Below the pieces are notes generated by a model. That model did not search any database and was not told where the DNA came from. It was given only the letters and a program-made list of their open reading frames with translations. Made by a program: the position numbers and the translations under genes. 64,000 nt of DNA from Clostridiales bacterium (GTDB lineage: Bacteria; Bacillota; Clostridia; Christensenellales; Aristaeellaceae), in assembly GCA_019419995.1 (NCBI GenBank), contig JAHZHZ010000005.1, positions 5,274 through 69,273 of the forward strand, written 5' to 3'. Positions 17,701-26,260 of the stretch are shown one piece after another (positions within the stretch are counted from its first letter, which is position 1; each line of letters opens with the position of its first letter).

Positions 17701-18405
17701 GGAAATCTTTTCAAGACGGGTCAGGAAAGTGGTGTGGCGGCAGTGATCCGACCAGTAGGTGTCGATCACCCGCAGCTCCGTCATGCTGGGATCGCGCCCT
17801 TCGCTGCGGAAGTAATCCTGGCAAAAGCGAAGGTCGTTTAAATCCATGGCCAGTCCCAGCCGGTTGAGCAGCGCGGACAGTTCCTCTTGACTCATGGTTG
17901 TAAAACCTGTGAGGGTCGCCACAGTTTCGGGCAGTTCGTACTGCATCCGCAGAGTCTGCGCAGCTTCCAGCGCAGCTTCTCTCTTTTCTACGGGATTGAT
18001 CAGATGGCGGCGAATGGCCGCCTTATGTTCTTCACTGAGCGCTCCCTGAAAGATGTATACCACGGCTGTGCGAATCAGCGGGCGCTCACAGCCAAAGGCC
18101 AGCTGAATACATTGGGAGGCGGAATCTGCGCGCTGGTCAAATTGGCCCGGCAGATACTCTGCGGCCAGCACCCAGTCGCCGCCCTCAGGCAGCTGGGTAT
18201 AGACCTCATCCAGCTGGGGCTCGGAAAATACGGTGGGGATGCTCTTGTGGAAGAGCTCAGCGTCCAGATCTTCCACATCATAGCGGTTCAGTAGGCGCAG
18301 GCCCCGCAGCTGCGGAATGCGCAGAAAGGATTGGATGTCCTTCAGCGTTGCCTGAGCCTCATGATCGAAGCCCGCCTTTTTTTCCACATAAAGCCTGTAA
18401 ACCAT
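14722..18405 (-). CDS. purL: Phosphoribosylformylglycinamidine synthase, large single-chain form
   Basis: A 1227-residue PurL that converts FGAR, ATP and glutamine to FGAM, step 4 of purine synthesis. It combines the N-terminal linker domain, AIRS-like synthetase halves (SDHCRHTTFLTRL, ETHNHPTEIEPFGGAATCIGG) and a C-terminal glutamine amidotransferase. In the latter the nucleophile Cys is in GGICNGFQ (about residue 1067), and the His/Glu pair lies in MSHSER (about 1197/1199). Bacilli use separate PurS/PurQ/PurL, so the fused form marks a clostridial-type pathway. It is the last gene of the purine operon. Confidence 0.96.
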   Translation of the reverse strand: MVYRLYVEKKAGFDHEAQATLKDIQSFLRIPQLRGLRLLNRYDVEDLDAELFHKSIPTVFSEPQLDEVYTQLPEGGDWVLAAEYLPGQFDQRADSASQCIQLAFGCERPLIRTAVVYIFQGALSEEHKAAIRRHLINPVEKREAALEAAQTLRMQYELPETVATLTGFTTMSQEELSALLNRLGLAMDLNDLRFCQDYFRSEGRDPSMTELRVIDTYWSDHCRHTTFLTRLEKISFEDADVERAYQRYLDARTELGRDKPVTLMDIGTIGAKLLKAQGKLDDLDESEEINACTICMNCEVDGETQKWLLLFKNETHNHPTEIEPFGGAATCIGGAIRDPLSGRAYVYQAMRVTGAADPTRPVEETLPGKLPQRQLVTGAAAGYSSYGNQIGLATGLVDEIYHEGYAAKRMEIGAVIGAAPAQNVRREVPAPGDVVILLGGRTGRDGMGGATGSSKSHTVASLTHCGAEVQKGNAPEERKLQRLFRNPEAARRIKRCNDFGAGGVSVAIGELADGLKIDLNAVPRKYEGLDGTEIAISESQERMAVVLSPEDVAAFRALADAENLESTPVAVVTESPRMVMVWNGRTIVDMSREFLNSNGAPKFADVLVEPQQAYEPAPNDAPFSRRMEEMAGDLNFCSRRGLAERFDATNGACSLLMPFGGRYQKTPAQVMASLIPLPDKNADTASVMSYGFHPRISEKSPYRGAYLAVVESMARLVAAGAGWRGAHLTFQEYFERMTGEAEKWGRPFSALLGALDAQLDLEAAAIGGKDSMSGSFEQMHVPPTLVSFAVQLCPQSAVISNEFKAPGHAIGLILPKLRSNGLPEVASLRATFDQITEKIASKEILSAWALGFGGAAEALMKMSMGNHVGARISNGVDLFIPAFGGFLVEYAGNSGEGIIGETIDDYALICGDSRADMSEIEAIYEERLNGVFPATVDNSYNAPEAYSFSGVRKTYSGPAVARPRVLIPVFPGTNCEYDTLKAFERAGGIADILVIRNLSAQAVAESAEEFARRIHSSQIVFIPGGFSGGDEPDGSGKFITAFFRNGVVSDAINELLSHRDGLIGGICNGFQALIKLGLVPYGEIREPSVNAPTLTFNHIGRHQSRLVHTRVASNKSPWMMYARVGDVFTAPVSHGEGRFTASAEVLETLKRNGQIATQYVDLSGNPTMDILFNPNGSINAIEGITSPDGRVFGRMSHSERTGEYLYKNAQFPWDTGMFRGAVDYFKK

Positions 18406-18419
18406 GATTCACAGCTCCT

Positions 18420-19700
18420 TTATTCTTTTTCAAGTGCCTGCATGGCCCGCGCACCGATATCGCTGCGCATGAACATGCCTTCAAAATGGATGCCCCTGGC
18501 CGACGCATAGGCGTCGGAAATGGCCTGCTTCAGGTTGGAGGCCGTGGCCGTTACCCCCAGCACGCGTCCACCGCTGGTATACAGCCGGCCGCCTTCCAGC
18601 TTAGTGCCGCTATGATACAGTTCCACATTGGGGGCGATGGCGGCGGGATTTATGGAGATTTCCTTGCCCTTTTCATACTTCTCTGGATATCCTCCGGAGG
18701 CAAGCACCACGCAGCACGCGGCGCCGTCAGAAAATTCCACCGGCGTATTGGCCAGCGTACCGTATTCACAGGCGCGCATGATAGTCAGCAGATCGCTCTT
18801 GAGCAGCGGCAGCACCACCTGAGTTTCAGGATCGCCAAAGCGGCAGTTGTATTCAATTACCTTGGGGCCATCCTGCGTCAGCATCAGCCCAAAGTACAGG
18901 CATCCCCGGAAGGTGCGACCCTCTGCATTCATGGCCGCTACGGTGGGCAGGAAGATCTCCTCCATGCAGCGCTGGGCGATTTCGGGAGTATAGTAGGGGT
19001 TGGGGGCGATGGTTCCCATGCCGCCGGTGTTGAGTCCCAGATCGTGATCCAGAGCCCGCTTGTGGTCCATAGAGGAGAGCATGGGCTTGATGGTTTTTCC
19101 GTCGGTAAAGGCGAGCACGGATACCTCTGGACCCTGCAAAAATTCTTCGATGACCACGCGATTGCCACTGGCTCCGAACTGCTTGTCCAGCATGATGGAA
19201 TGGATAGCGGCTCGTGCCTCTTTAGGATCGGCGCAGATCAATACACCTTTGCCTAGGGCCAGTCCATCTGCTTTTATTACCACTGGGAAGCGTCCGGATA
19301 GGGCATAGTTGAGGGCGGCCTGAGCGTCGGAGAAAGTCTCGTACTTCGCCGTGGGGATGTGGTATTTTTTCATCAGATCCTTGGCGAAGACCTTGCTGGC
19401 TTCGATCTGTGCAGCCCGGGCTTCGGGACCAAAGCAGGGAATGCCAAGCTCATGCAGCTTGTCCACACAGCCCATGGCCAGGGGATCATCCGGTGCTACA
19501 ACTGCAAAATCCACGCTGTGCGCCCGGGCAAAGGCTGCAATTTCGTCGATGGCCGTGGCGGCTATAGGGACGCAGTGGGCGTCCGCAGCGATACCGCCGT
19601 TGCCCGGCAGAGCGTAAATTTCTTCCACTTGGGGATTTTCCCGCAGCTTGCGGATGATGGCATGCTCGCGGCCACCGCCGCCCACAACCAGAATCTTCAT
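18420..19700 (-). CDS. purD: Phosphoribosylamine-glycine ligase
   Basis: A 426-residue ATP-grasp enzyme making GAR from phosphoribosylamine, glycine and ATP. The N-terminal KILVVGGGGREHAI and PGNGGIA motifs are diagnostic, followed by ATP-grasp elements (VVIKADGLALGKGV, GPEVSVLAF) and CRFGDPETQ near the metal/ATP site. A strong GGAAGGAGG precedes the start. It lies 14 bp before purL and 21 bp after the transformylase gene. Confidence 0.97.
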   Translation of the reverse strand: MKILVVGGGGREHAIIRKLRENPQVEEIYALPGNGGIAADAHCVPIAATAIDEIAAFARAHSVDFAVVAPDDPLAMGCVDKLHELGIPCFGPEARAAQIEASKVFAKDLMKKYHIPTAKYETFSDAQAALNYALSGRFPVVIKADGLALGKGVLICADPKEARAAIHSIMLDKQFGASGNRVVIEEFLQGPEVSVLAFTDGKTIKPMLSSMDHKRALDHDLGLNTGGMGTIAPNPYYTPEIAQRCMEEIFLPTVAAMNAEGRTFRGCLYFGLMLTQDGPKVIEYNCRFGDPETQVVLPLLKSDLLTIMRACEYGTLANTPVEFSDGAACCVVLASGGYPEKYEKGKEISINPAAIAPNVELYHSGTKLEGGRLYTSGGRVLGVTATASNLKQAISDAYASARGIHFEGMFMRSDIGARAMQALEKE

Positions 19701-19721
19701 GAAATCGGCCTCCTTCCGGAA

Positions 19722-20897
19722 TCAGTGATGGAACAGGCGGATGCCGGTAAAGGCCATCGCAATGCCGTATTTGTTGCAAGTTTCAATGACGTTGTCGTCG
19801 CGAATGGAGCCGCCGGGCTGGGCGATGCAGGTCACGCCGCTCTTGCGGGCACGCTCGATATTATCGCCGAACGGGAAGAAGGCGTCGCTGCCCAGGGCTA
19901 CATCGGTTACTGTGGCCAGGAAGGCCTTCTTTTCCGCCGGAGTCAGCGGCTCGGGGCGAACGGCAAAGAACTGCTGCCAGACGTCGTCGCCCAGCACGTC
20001 CTCCCACTCTTCAGAGATGTAGACATCAATGGTGTTATCCCGTACAGGACGGCTGATGCCTTCCACAAATTGCAGGCCCAGGACCTTTGGATGCTGACGC
20101 AGGTGCCAGTTGTCGGCCTTGTTGCCGGCCAGACGGGTACAGTGGATGCGGCTCTGCTGGCCCGCGCCCACGCCGATGGCCTGGCCATCCTTGACGTAGC
20201 AGACGGAATTGGACTGAGTGTACTTGAGAGTAATGAGCGCCACCAGCAAATCCCGCTTCTGCTCGGCGGTGAGGTTTTTATTATCGGTGGGCAGGTTTGA
20301 GAGCATGGATTCGTTGATTTCCAGCGCATTACGTCCCTGCTCAAAGGTTACGCCATAGCACATCTTGCGCTCCAGGGCAGCGGGAACGTAGGAGGGATCC
20401 ATCTCCAGCACGTTGTAATTGCCCTTGCGCTTGGACTTGAGAATTTCCAGAGCCTCGGGCGTATAGCCGGGAGCGATGACGCCATCAGATACTTCGCAGG
20501 CCAGCAAGCGCGCAGTGGCGGCGTCGCACACGTCGCTCAGTGCAGCGAAATCTCCGTAAGAGGACATGCGGTCTGCACCACGGGCGCGGGCATAGGCGCA
20601 GGCGATGGGGGACAGTTCTGCCTGGGGGTCCACGAAGTAAATGCTGCGCAACGTTTCATCCAGTTCGAGGCCCAGTGCCGCACCCGCAGGGCTTACGTGC
20701 TTGAAGGATGCAGCGGCAGGCAGGCCCGTGGCGGCCTTGAGCTCCGTCACCAGCTGCCAACTGTTCAGAGCGTCCAGAAAGTTGATGTAGCCGGGCCGGC
20801 CGTTCAAAACCTTAACCGGCAGATCGCCATGCTCCATGTAGATGCGGGAGGGTTTTTGATTGGGATTGCAACCGTATTTCAGCTCAAGTTCCTGCAT
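19722..20897 (-). CDS. purH: AICAR transformylase, stand-alone C-terminal PurH domain
   Basis: This 391-residue protein formylates AICAR to FAICAR with 10-formyl-tetrahydrofolate. It contains only the transformylase part of PurH: LKYGCNPNQKPSRIY at the N-terminus, AASFKHVSPAGAA, the YTQSNSVCYVKDGQ segment and the C-terminal FGDNIERARKSGVTCIAQPGGSIRDD. The N-terminal MGS-like IMP cyclohydrolase domain of ordinary bifunctional PurH (over 500 residues) is absent. A PurO-like cyclohydrolase gene lies directly upstream, 16 bp away, presumably supplying the missing step. Confidence 0.93.
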   Translation of the reverse strand: MQELELKYGCNPNQKPSRIYMEHGDLPVKVLNGRPGYINFLDALNSWQLVTELKAATGLPAAASFKHVSPAGAALGLELDETLRSIYFVDPQAELSPIACAYARARGADRMSSYGDFAALSDVCDAATARLLACEVSDGVIAPGYTPEALEILKSKRKGNYNVLEMDPSYVPAALERKMCYGVTFEQGRNALEINESMLSNLPTDNKNLTAEQKRDLLVALITLKYTQSNSVCYVKDGQAIGVGAGQQSRIHCTRLAGNKADNWHLRQHPKVLGLQFVEGISRPVRDNTIDVYISEEWEDVLGDDVWQQFFAVRPEPLTPAEKKAFLATVTDVALGSDAFFPFGDNIERARKSGVTCIAQPGGSIRDDNVIETCNKYGIAMAFTGIRLFHH

Positions 20898-20913
20898 AGT
20901 GACGCTCGCTCCT

Positions 20914-21621
20914 TTATCTGTTTTTATTGTAGATTTTGCTTACGCATTTACCGTCAGTCAGGCTTATGGCACGGGTCCAAAGGGAAACCTTATTGTCCGC
21001 ATCCAGCGCCGACCAGATGAATTCGGAGAATTCTTCAAAATCGCTGCCGAGCTTTACCGATTCCGGTTCACCGGTGAAGGGAGGAATGGGATTGCCGTCC
21101 TGAGCGTAGGTGTGAATAAAGTAGCCCCGGCCAGGCTCTACGCTGTCATATTCGAAGAATGTGCGCAATGCGGTCTGGCGCTGAGGATCGCAGCAGCGCA
21201 GTACGCTCATTTCCAGCCGAAAATCGTTTTCCTTACACTCGACCAGTGCGCTGATGCGGGGAGTAAAGTTGGGTGCGTCCGGCTCAAAGCTGCGGGTGGT
21301 CAACGCCCGGTGGAAGCTTTCTCCGCGTTCCAGCGCTGCGTAAATGGTATCGGTCTGGTCACCGTTGGTGACGATGGTCCGATTGCCGTATACTCTCACC
21401 GGTGCATAAATGATCAGACTGGGATCGGCCATCAGGCTAGGATCAAAGGCCTGAGTGCGCAGACCGTCGCCCTCGGCCATGAAGATGCGGTTGCGTGAAT
21501 TGACACTGCGGCCCATGATAAAATACGCGATAAAGGCCTGGCTGGCGTCGGCACTCTTGCCGATGAGAATTCCCCGGCCAGGATAGGTAGTGGCACCAAT
21601 AGCGCATTTGAGTTCTTTCAT
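20914..21621 (-). CDS. purO: PurO-like IMP cyclohydrolase
   Basis: A 235-residue protein resembling the IMP cyclohydrolase PurO family (PF07826), best known from archaea, which closes FAICAR to IMP. Supporting segments are the N-terminal GRGILIGKSADASQAFIAYFIMGRS, with nearby SRNRIF, and GDQTDTIYAALERGESFHRAL. Position reinforces the call: it lies in a purine operon beside a PurH that lacks its own cyclohydrolase domain. The ATG at 21621 (MKELKCAIG) fits the family N-terminus; the frame is open for another 24 codons upstream, overlapping purN. No other cyclohydrolase is seen here. Confidence 0.82.
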   Translation of the reverse strand: MKELKCAIGATTYPGRGILIGKSADASQAFIAYFIMGRSVNSRNRIFMAEGDGLRTQAFDPSLMADPSLIIYAPVRVYGNRTIVTNGDQTDTIYAALERGESFHRALTTRSFEPDAPNFTPRISALVECKENDFRLEMSVLRCCDPQRQTALRTFFEYDSVEPGRGYFIHTYAQDGNPIPPFTGEPESVKLGSDFEEFSEFIWSALDADNKVSLWTRAISLTDGKCVSKIYNKNR

Positions 21622-21626
21622 AAAGG

Positions 21627-22238
21627 TTAACACTCCTTTGTATTTGCAATTTCCCTGGCGATCATTTCCGTAGCCTCGGGTAGCAGCACCCATTCTGCCT
21701 GTTCCATAACTCTGCGCTGGAGGGTCTGGGGAGTATCGTCGGGGAGTACTTCCACGGCCTTTTGCAGTAGAATGGGGCCCTCATCCACTCCGCTGGTAAC
21801 CAGGTGAACCGTGGCGCCTGTGATCTTTACACCCCGACGCAGCGCGGCCTCGTGGACGTGCAGTCCATAATAGCCCATACCGCAGAAGGAGGGGATGAGG
21901 GAAGGATGAATGTTGAGAATGCGGTTCTCGTACAAAGCTACGGTTTCGCTCTGTACAATACCCAGATATCCGGCCAGAACGATCATTTCAATGCCGTAGC
22001 GGGCAAGCACCTCATGCAGGGCCTGGGTGCGCGCCTCTCGCTGGGGATAGGCGGATCGGGTAATTTGTGCCGTAGGGATACCCGACTGCTCCGCACGTGT
22101 CAGGGCAAAGGCATCCTCACGGTCCGAAACCACCAGTGCAATTTCACCGGAAGGCAGTTTTCCAGCCTCCTGAGCATCGATCAGGGCCTGCAAATTGGTG
22201 CCGCCTCCGGAAACCAGCACGGCGATGCGCGTCTTCAC
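21627..22238 (-). CDS. purN: Phosphoribosylglycinamide formyltransferase
   Basis: A 203-residue GAR transformylase (folate-dependent). It has RIAVLVSGGGTNLQAL at the N-terminus, the NIHPSLIPSF catalytic segment (Asn-His) and GVDEGPILLQ with the catalytic Asp. The start is GTG, overlapping the purM stop codon by 4 nt (GTGA). Family length is normal. Confidence 0.96.
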   Translation of the reverse strand: MKTRIAVLVSGGGTNLQALIDAQEAGKLPSGEIALVVSDREDAFALTRAEQSGIPTAQITRSAYPQREARTQALHEVLARYGIEMIVLAGYLGIVQSETVALYENRILNIHPSLIPSFCGMGYYGLHVHEAALRRGVKITGATVHLVTSGVDEGPILLQKAVEVLPDDTPQTLQRRVMEQAEWVLLPEATEMIAREIANTKEC

Positions 22239-23269
22239 TGGAGGATCACCCTCTCTTCAGAGGCCGTCACTTCGCCGATGACATAGGCATCTACGCCATT
22301 CTCCCGTAGAATCTTCAGGGCAACATCTGCCTGAGCCGCATCCACCGTAGCCACCATGCCTACACCCATATTAAAGGTGTTGAACATGTCCCGCTCGGGA
22401 ATCTGACCAAGGCGTTGAATCATCTGGAAGACAGGCAGCGGCCTCAGAGCAGATTTCTGAATTTGTGCGGCCATGCCTTCGGGCAGACTGCGGGGAATGT
22501 TTTCATAGAAGCCACCACCGGTGATGTTGGACAGGCCCTTGACGGTGACGTGCCGGGCCAGTTCCAGCACAGGTTTAACGTAAATGGTAGTGGGAGTGAG
22601 CAGCGCCTCGCCAACAGTCATGCCCAACTCGTCCGAATACTGGTTCAGATCGCAGTTTTCCACATCAAACACCTTGCGGATCAGGGAATAGCCATTGGAA
22701 TGGGGCCCGGAGGAGGGGAGGGCGATCAGCACGTCTCCGGGATGGATGGTACTGTTGTCGAAGATCTTGGCTTTGTCTACGATGCCGGTGGAGTATCCCG
22801 CCAGATCGTATTCATCCTCGGGGTAGAAGCCGGGCATTTCAGCGGTCTCGCCGCCGATAAGGGCGCAACCAGCCTGCACGCAACCCTCGGCAACTCCAGA
22901 GACGATTTGAGCGATCTTCTCGGGCACGTTTTTACCACAGGCGATGTAATCCAAGAAGAATAGGGGCTTGGCGCCACAGCAAATGATGTCGTTGACGCAC
23001 ATGGCTACGCAGTCAATTCCAACACTGTCGTGTTTATCCATCAGGAAAGCAAGCTTGAGCTTGGTGCCCACACCGTCCGTACCGGAAACCAGCACGGGAT
23101 GGGTCATGCCGGTGAGATCCGGTTCAAACAAGCCGCCGAAGCCGCCGATGCCGGAAACTACGCCGGGCACCTGGGTGCGGGCAATGTGACTCTTCATCAG
23201 TTCCACGGATTTATATCCGGCGGTGATGTCTACGCCGGCATTGCGATAGCTTTCACTGAAGCTTTTCAT
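22235..23269 (-). CDS. purM: Phosphoribosylformylglycinamidine cyclo-ligase (AIRS)
   Basis: A 344-residue AIR synthetase converting FGAM to AIR. Motifs include SGTDGVGTKLKLAF, CVAMCVNDIICCGAKPLFFLDY, the glycine-rich GLSNITGGGFYENIPR and FNMGVGMV near the C-terminus. Its 5' end overlaps purF by 4 nt and its 3' end overlaps purN. Confidence 0.97.
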   Translation of the reverse strand: MKSFSESYRNAGVDITAGYKSVELMKSHIARTQVPGVVSGIGGFGGLFEPDLTGMTHPVLVSGTDGVGTKLKLAFLMDKHDSVGIDCVAMCVNDIICCGAKPLFFLDYIACGKNVPEKIAQIVSGVAEGCVQAGCALIGGETAEMPGFYPEDEYDLAGYSTGIVDKAKIFDNSTIHPGDVLIALPSSGPHSNGYSLIRKVFDVENCDLNQYSDELGMTVGEALLTPTTIYVKPVLELARHVTVKGLSNITGGGFYENIPRSLPEGMAAQIQKSALRPLPVFQMIQRLGQIPERDMFNTFNMGVGMVATVDAAQADVALKILRENGVDAYVIGEVTASEERVILQ

Positions 23270-24708
23270 TGCGCTTTGCCCTCCGATATCTTTTTTTCAA
23301 ATCTGGTTTTACCAGGGCACTTGGGGGGATCACAGGGATAGTTTCCGGTGAAGCAGGCATCACAGAAGCCACAGGAATTGTCCGGAATTTTGAGCACATC
23401 GTCGCAGCTGAGGAAGCCCAAGGAATCCACGCCGATGATTTTAGCGATTTCTTCAGTGCTGTACTTGCAGGCGATCAGATTGTCCCGACTATCAATGTCG
23501 GTGCCGAAGTAGCAAGGGTTGAGGAATTTTGGCGCGGAGGAGCGGAAATGAACCTCTGTGGCTCCGGCCTCGCGCAAGAGCCGAACGATGCGGGCACTGG
23601 TAGTGCCGCGTACGATGGAATCATCCACCATCACCACGCGCTTGCCTCGGACCACGGCGGACACAGGATTGAGCTTGATGCGGACCTTATCCTCCCGATC
23701 GGATTGCGTGGGCTGGATGAAGGTGCGGCCAATGTACTTGTTTTTGATTAGGCCGATGCCATAAGGGATGCCGCTTTGGCGGGCATAACCAATGGCGGCG
23801 TCGATGCCGCTGTCGGGAACGCCAATTACCACGTCTGCCTGCACGGGATGTTCCAATGCCAGCAGAGCACCGGCTCTCAGACGGGCGTTGTGCACGCTGG
23901 AACCGTCGATAATGGAATCGGGCCGCGCAAAGTAGATATATTCAAAGATACAGGTAGACTTGGGTACGATACCCATGTGGCGGGTGTCCGAACGCATGCC
24001 GTCCTTGTCCACGATGACGATTTCGCCCGGGGCTACATCCCGAATGAAGCGGGCGCCCACGCTGTCCAGGGCGCAGCTTTCGGAGGCAAAGATGATGTCC
24101 TCACCGATTTGACCGATGCACAGAGGATGGAAACCGTGGGGATCGCGAACCGCGATGAGCTTGGAGGGGGACATAATTACCAGGGAATAGGCGCCTTTCA
24201 GGCGATCCATAGTACGGCTCACAGCCTCCTCAATGGAACCGCAGGCCAAACGTTCCTTGGTGATGATGTAGGAGATTACTTCGGTATCGCTGGACATGTG
24301 GAAGATAGAACCCTGAAGTTCCAGTTCCTCCCGCAGCTCGGTGGCGTTGGTCAGAGAGCCGTTGTGGGCCAGAGCCATGCAACCCTTAATGTGGTTGACC
24401 ACCAGCGGCTGGGCGTTGACCCGGGCGCTGGAACCCATGGTTCCGTAGCGGCAGTGGCCAATAGCCATCTGGCCGTGGTTGAGGGTATCCAGCACGTTTT
24501 GGGTAAAAACTTCATTGACCAGACCGGAATCTTTGTAGCAGGAGATTAGCCCATCGTCATTAACGGCAATGCCGCAGCTCTCCTGGCCGCGGTGTTGCAG
24601 GGAATACAGGGCGTAATAGCAGGCGGAAGCCACCTTTACATTGTCGCGGGCATAGATGCCGAAGATGCCGCACTCTTCGTGCAGCTTGTCAAAAATATCG
24701 CTGTGCAT
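23266..24708 (-). CDS. purF: Amidophosphoribosyltransferase
   Basis: A 480-residue PurF, catalysing the committed step PRPP plus glutamine to phosphoribosylamine. The start at 24708 (GGAGGTAGGC before ATG) gives MHSDIFDKLHEECGIFGIYA. The nucleophile Cys13 would be exposed after propeptide removal, as in Bacillus PurF. The PRPP loop VVMVDDSIVRGTT is present. Cysteines of the Bacillus-type [4Fe-4S] cluster are visible in STCIFEYIYFARPDS, LNPCYFGTDID and CGFCDACFTGNYPC, implying the oxygen-labile iron-sulfur form. Confidence 0.96.
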   Translation of the reverse strand: MHSDIFDKLHEECGIFGIYARDNVKVASACYYALYSLQHRGQESCGIAVNDDGLISCYKDSGLVNEVFTQNVLDTLNHGQMAIGHCRYGTMGSSARVNAQPLVVNHIKGCMALAHNGSLTNATELREELELQGSIFHMSSDTEVISYIITKERLACGSIEEAVSRTMDRLKGAYSLVIMSPSKLIAVRDPHGFHPLCIGQIGEDIIFASESCALDSVGARFIRDVAPGEIVIVDKDGMRSDTRHMGIVPKSTCIFEYIYFARPDSIIDGSSVHNARLRAGALLALEHPVQADVVIGVPDSGIDAAIGYARQSGIPYGIGLIKNKYIGRTFIQPTQSDREDKVRIKLNPVSAVVRGKRVVMVDDSIVRGTTSARIVRLLREAGATEVHFRSSAPKFLNPCYFGTDIDSRDNLIACKYSTEEIAKIIGVDSLGFLSCDDVLKIPDNSCGFCDACFTGNYPCDPPKCPGKTRFEKKISEGKAQ

Positions 24709-24795
24709 GCCTACCTCCAGATTGCGTGGCACATGACTGCCACATAAATTGCAAACGAAATAGGGAGAGTTGTATACAGCTCTCCCCTAAGAATC

Positions 24796-25506
24796 TTATT
24801 CACCCAGGATGCGGCGCATCATTTCCTGATAGGCGCCTTCCACATTGCCCAGATCCCGGCGGAAGCGGTCCTTATCCAGCTTCTCGTGGGTACGAACATC
24901 CCAGAAGCGGCAGGTATCCGGAGAAATTTCGTCCGCCAGCACGATGGAACCATCGGCAGTCTTGCCGAACTCCAGCTTGAAATCCACCAATTCGATGTTG
25001 ATCTTCAGGAAAAAGGCCTTCATCAGTTCGTTGATCTTGAATGCCATGGCCTTGATCGTTTCAATCTCCTCGCGGGTGGCCAGCTTCAGCGCCAGTGCGT
25101 GATATTCATTGATCAGCGGGTCGCCCAGATCGTCATTTTTGTAGGAGAACTCGATGGTGGGTTGCTCAAACACAATGCCCTCTTCCACGCCGTAGCGCTT
25201 GGAAAAAGAGCCTGCGGAAATATTACGGATGATGACTTCCAGTGGCACAATCTGCACCTTTTTAACCAAAGTATCGCTGTTGGAAAGCTCCTCGACAAAA
25301 TGGGTGGGGATACCATTTTCTTCCAGCATTTTCATCATGTAGTTGGTCACACGATTGTTAATTACGCCCTTGCCGGCGATGGTGCCCTTCTTCAGTCCGT
25401 TGAAAGCGGTGGCGTCGTCCTTGTAAGAGACAATGTACATCTCGGGGTTTTCCGTGGCATAAACCTTCTTAGCCTTGCCTTCGTAGAGCATTTCCATCTT
25501 CTGCAT
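24796..25506 (-). CDS. purC: SAICAR synthetase
   Basis: A 236-residue enzyme joining CAIR and aspartate. LYEGKAKKVYATENP and DDATAFNGLKKGTI at the N-terminus, plus VDFKLEFGKTADGSIVLADEISPDT toward the C-terminus, are diagnostic. A purB adenylosuccinate lyase gene, needed for the following step, is not in this window. Confidence 0.97.
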   Translation of the reverse strand: MQKMEMLYEGKAKKVYATENPEMYIVSYKDDATAFNGLKKGTIAGKGVINNRVTNYMMKMLEENGIPTHFVEELSNSDTLVKKVQIVPLEVIIRNISAGSFSKRYGVEEGIVFEQPTIEFSYKNDDLGDPLINEYHALALKLATREEIETIKAMAFKINELMKAFFLKINIELVDFKLEFGKTADGSIVLADEISPDTCRFWDVRTHEKLDKDRFRRDLGNVEGAYQEMMRRILGE

Positions 25507-25535
25507 TTTGTATTCCCTCTTTCTCTGTCTTGAGC

Positions 25536-26027
25536 TCAGGCGAACAGGGCCTGAATTTCTGCATCCTTACACAATACTTTTTCCGTTTGTTCACGACGCA
25601 GCTGCGCAATCCGCTCTGCCAGTGCTTCATCGGATAAGGCGATGATCTGCGCGGCCAGCAGTGCAGCATTCGCGGCGCCATCAATAGCTACCGTGGCCAC
25701 AGGCATGCCTGAAGGCATCTGTACCGTTGAAAGCAGTGCGTCCAAACCGTCCAACGTGGAGGACTTGATGGGTACGCCGATCACCGGAAGACAGCTGTTG
25801 GCAGCAAATGCCCCTGCAAGATGCGCGGCCTTGCCTGCACCGCAGATCAATACGCCATAGCCCGATTCTGCTGCGTTCGATGCAAATTCCCGGGCGGCAT
25901 CCGGCGTACGATGCGCCGAAATTACCCGCACCGTAAAGGGAATGCCCAGTTTATTGAGCATATCCACAGCGCCTTGCATGGTTTTCAGATCACTGTCGCT
26001 ACCCATGATCACGGCAACCTTTTTCAT
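25536..26027 (-). CDS. purE: N5-carboxyaminoimidazole ribonucleotide mutase
   Basis: A 163-residue class I PurE. The start at 26027 (after AGGAGGTAGACGG) gives MKKVAVIMGSDSDLKTM. The catalytic loop ISAHRTPDAAREFA and the ICGAGKAAHLAGAFAA and VIGVPIKSSTLDGLDALLS segments follow. N5-CAIR mutase normally requires PurK to make N5-CAIR; no purK is present in the operon, so it must be elsewhere or bypassed. It is the first gene of the purine operon. Confidence 0.95.
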   Translation of the reverse strand: MKKVAVIMGSDSDLKTMQGAVDMLNKLGIPFTVRVISAHRTPDAAREFASNAAESGYGVLICGAGKAAHLAGAFAANSCLPVIGVPIKSSTLDGLDALLSTVQMPSGMPVATVAIDGAANAALLAAQIIALSDEALAERIAQLRREQTEKVLCKDAEIQALFA

Positions 26028-26041
26028 CCGTCTACCTCCTA

Positions 26042-26128
26042 AAACACGAACATTATTTACTGATTTCGATTTAATGATAGCAAATTGATCCAATGAAGTC
26101 AATGAAATCAAAGTAATTGTTCGTAAAT
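26042..26128 (-). promoter_or_regulatory. Purine operon control region: promoter plus candidate PurR boxes
   Basis: On the minus strand TTGACT (26102-26097) and TATCAT (26079-26074) have 17-bp spacing, about 45 bp ahead of purE. ATTTACGAACAAT (minus strand, 26128-26116) matches the Bacillus PurBox pattern AWWWCCGAACWWT at 12 of 13 positions and lies just upstream of the -35. A weaker, oppositely oriented copy (AAACACGAACATT, plus strand 26042-26054) lies in the leader. The Bacillus boxes are much closer together, so PurR control is a hypothesis; the promoter itself is strong. Confidence 0.6.
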
Positions 26129-26260
26129 TATCCATGGTCGGAAGCACATAAACAAAAAAGATGTTTTGTGACAAAGTGCAAAAAAGCAATGATTGTGTTT
26201 TTTTAACATCGGTGTGCTATGCTTTTTTTCATTGGCTGAAGAACGGAGAGTGGATGTGCC

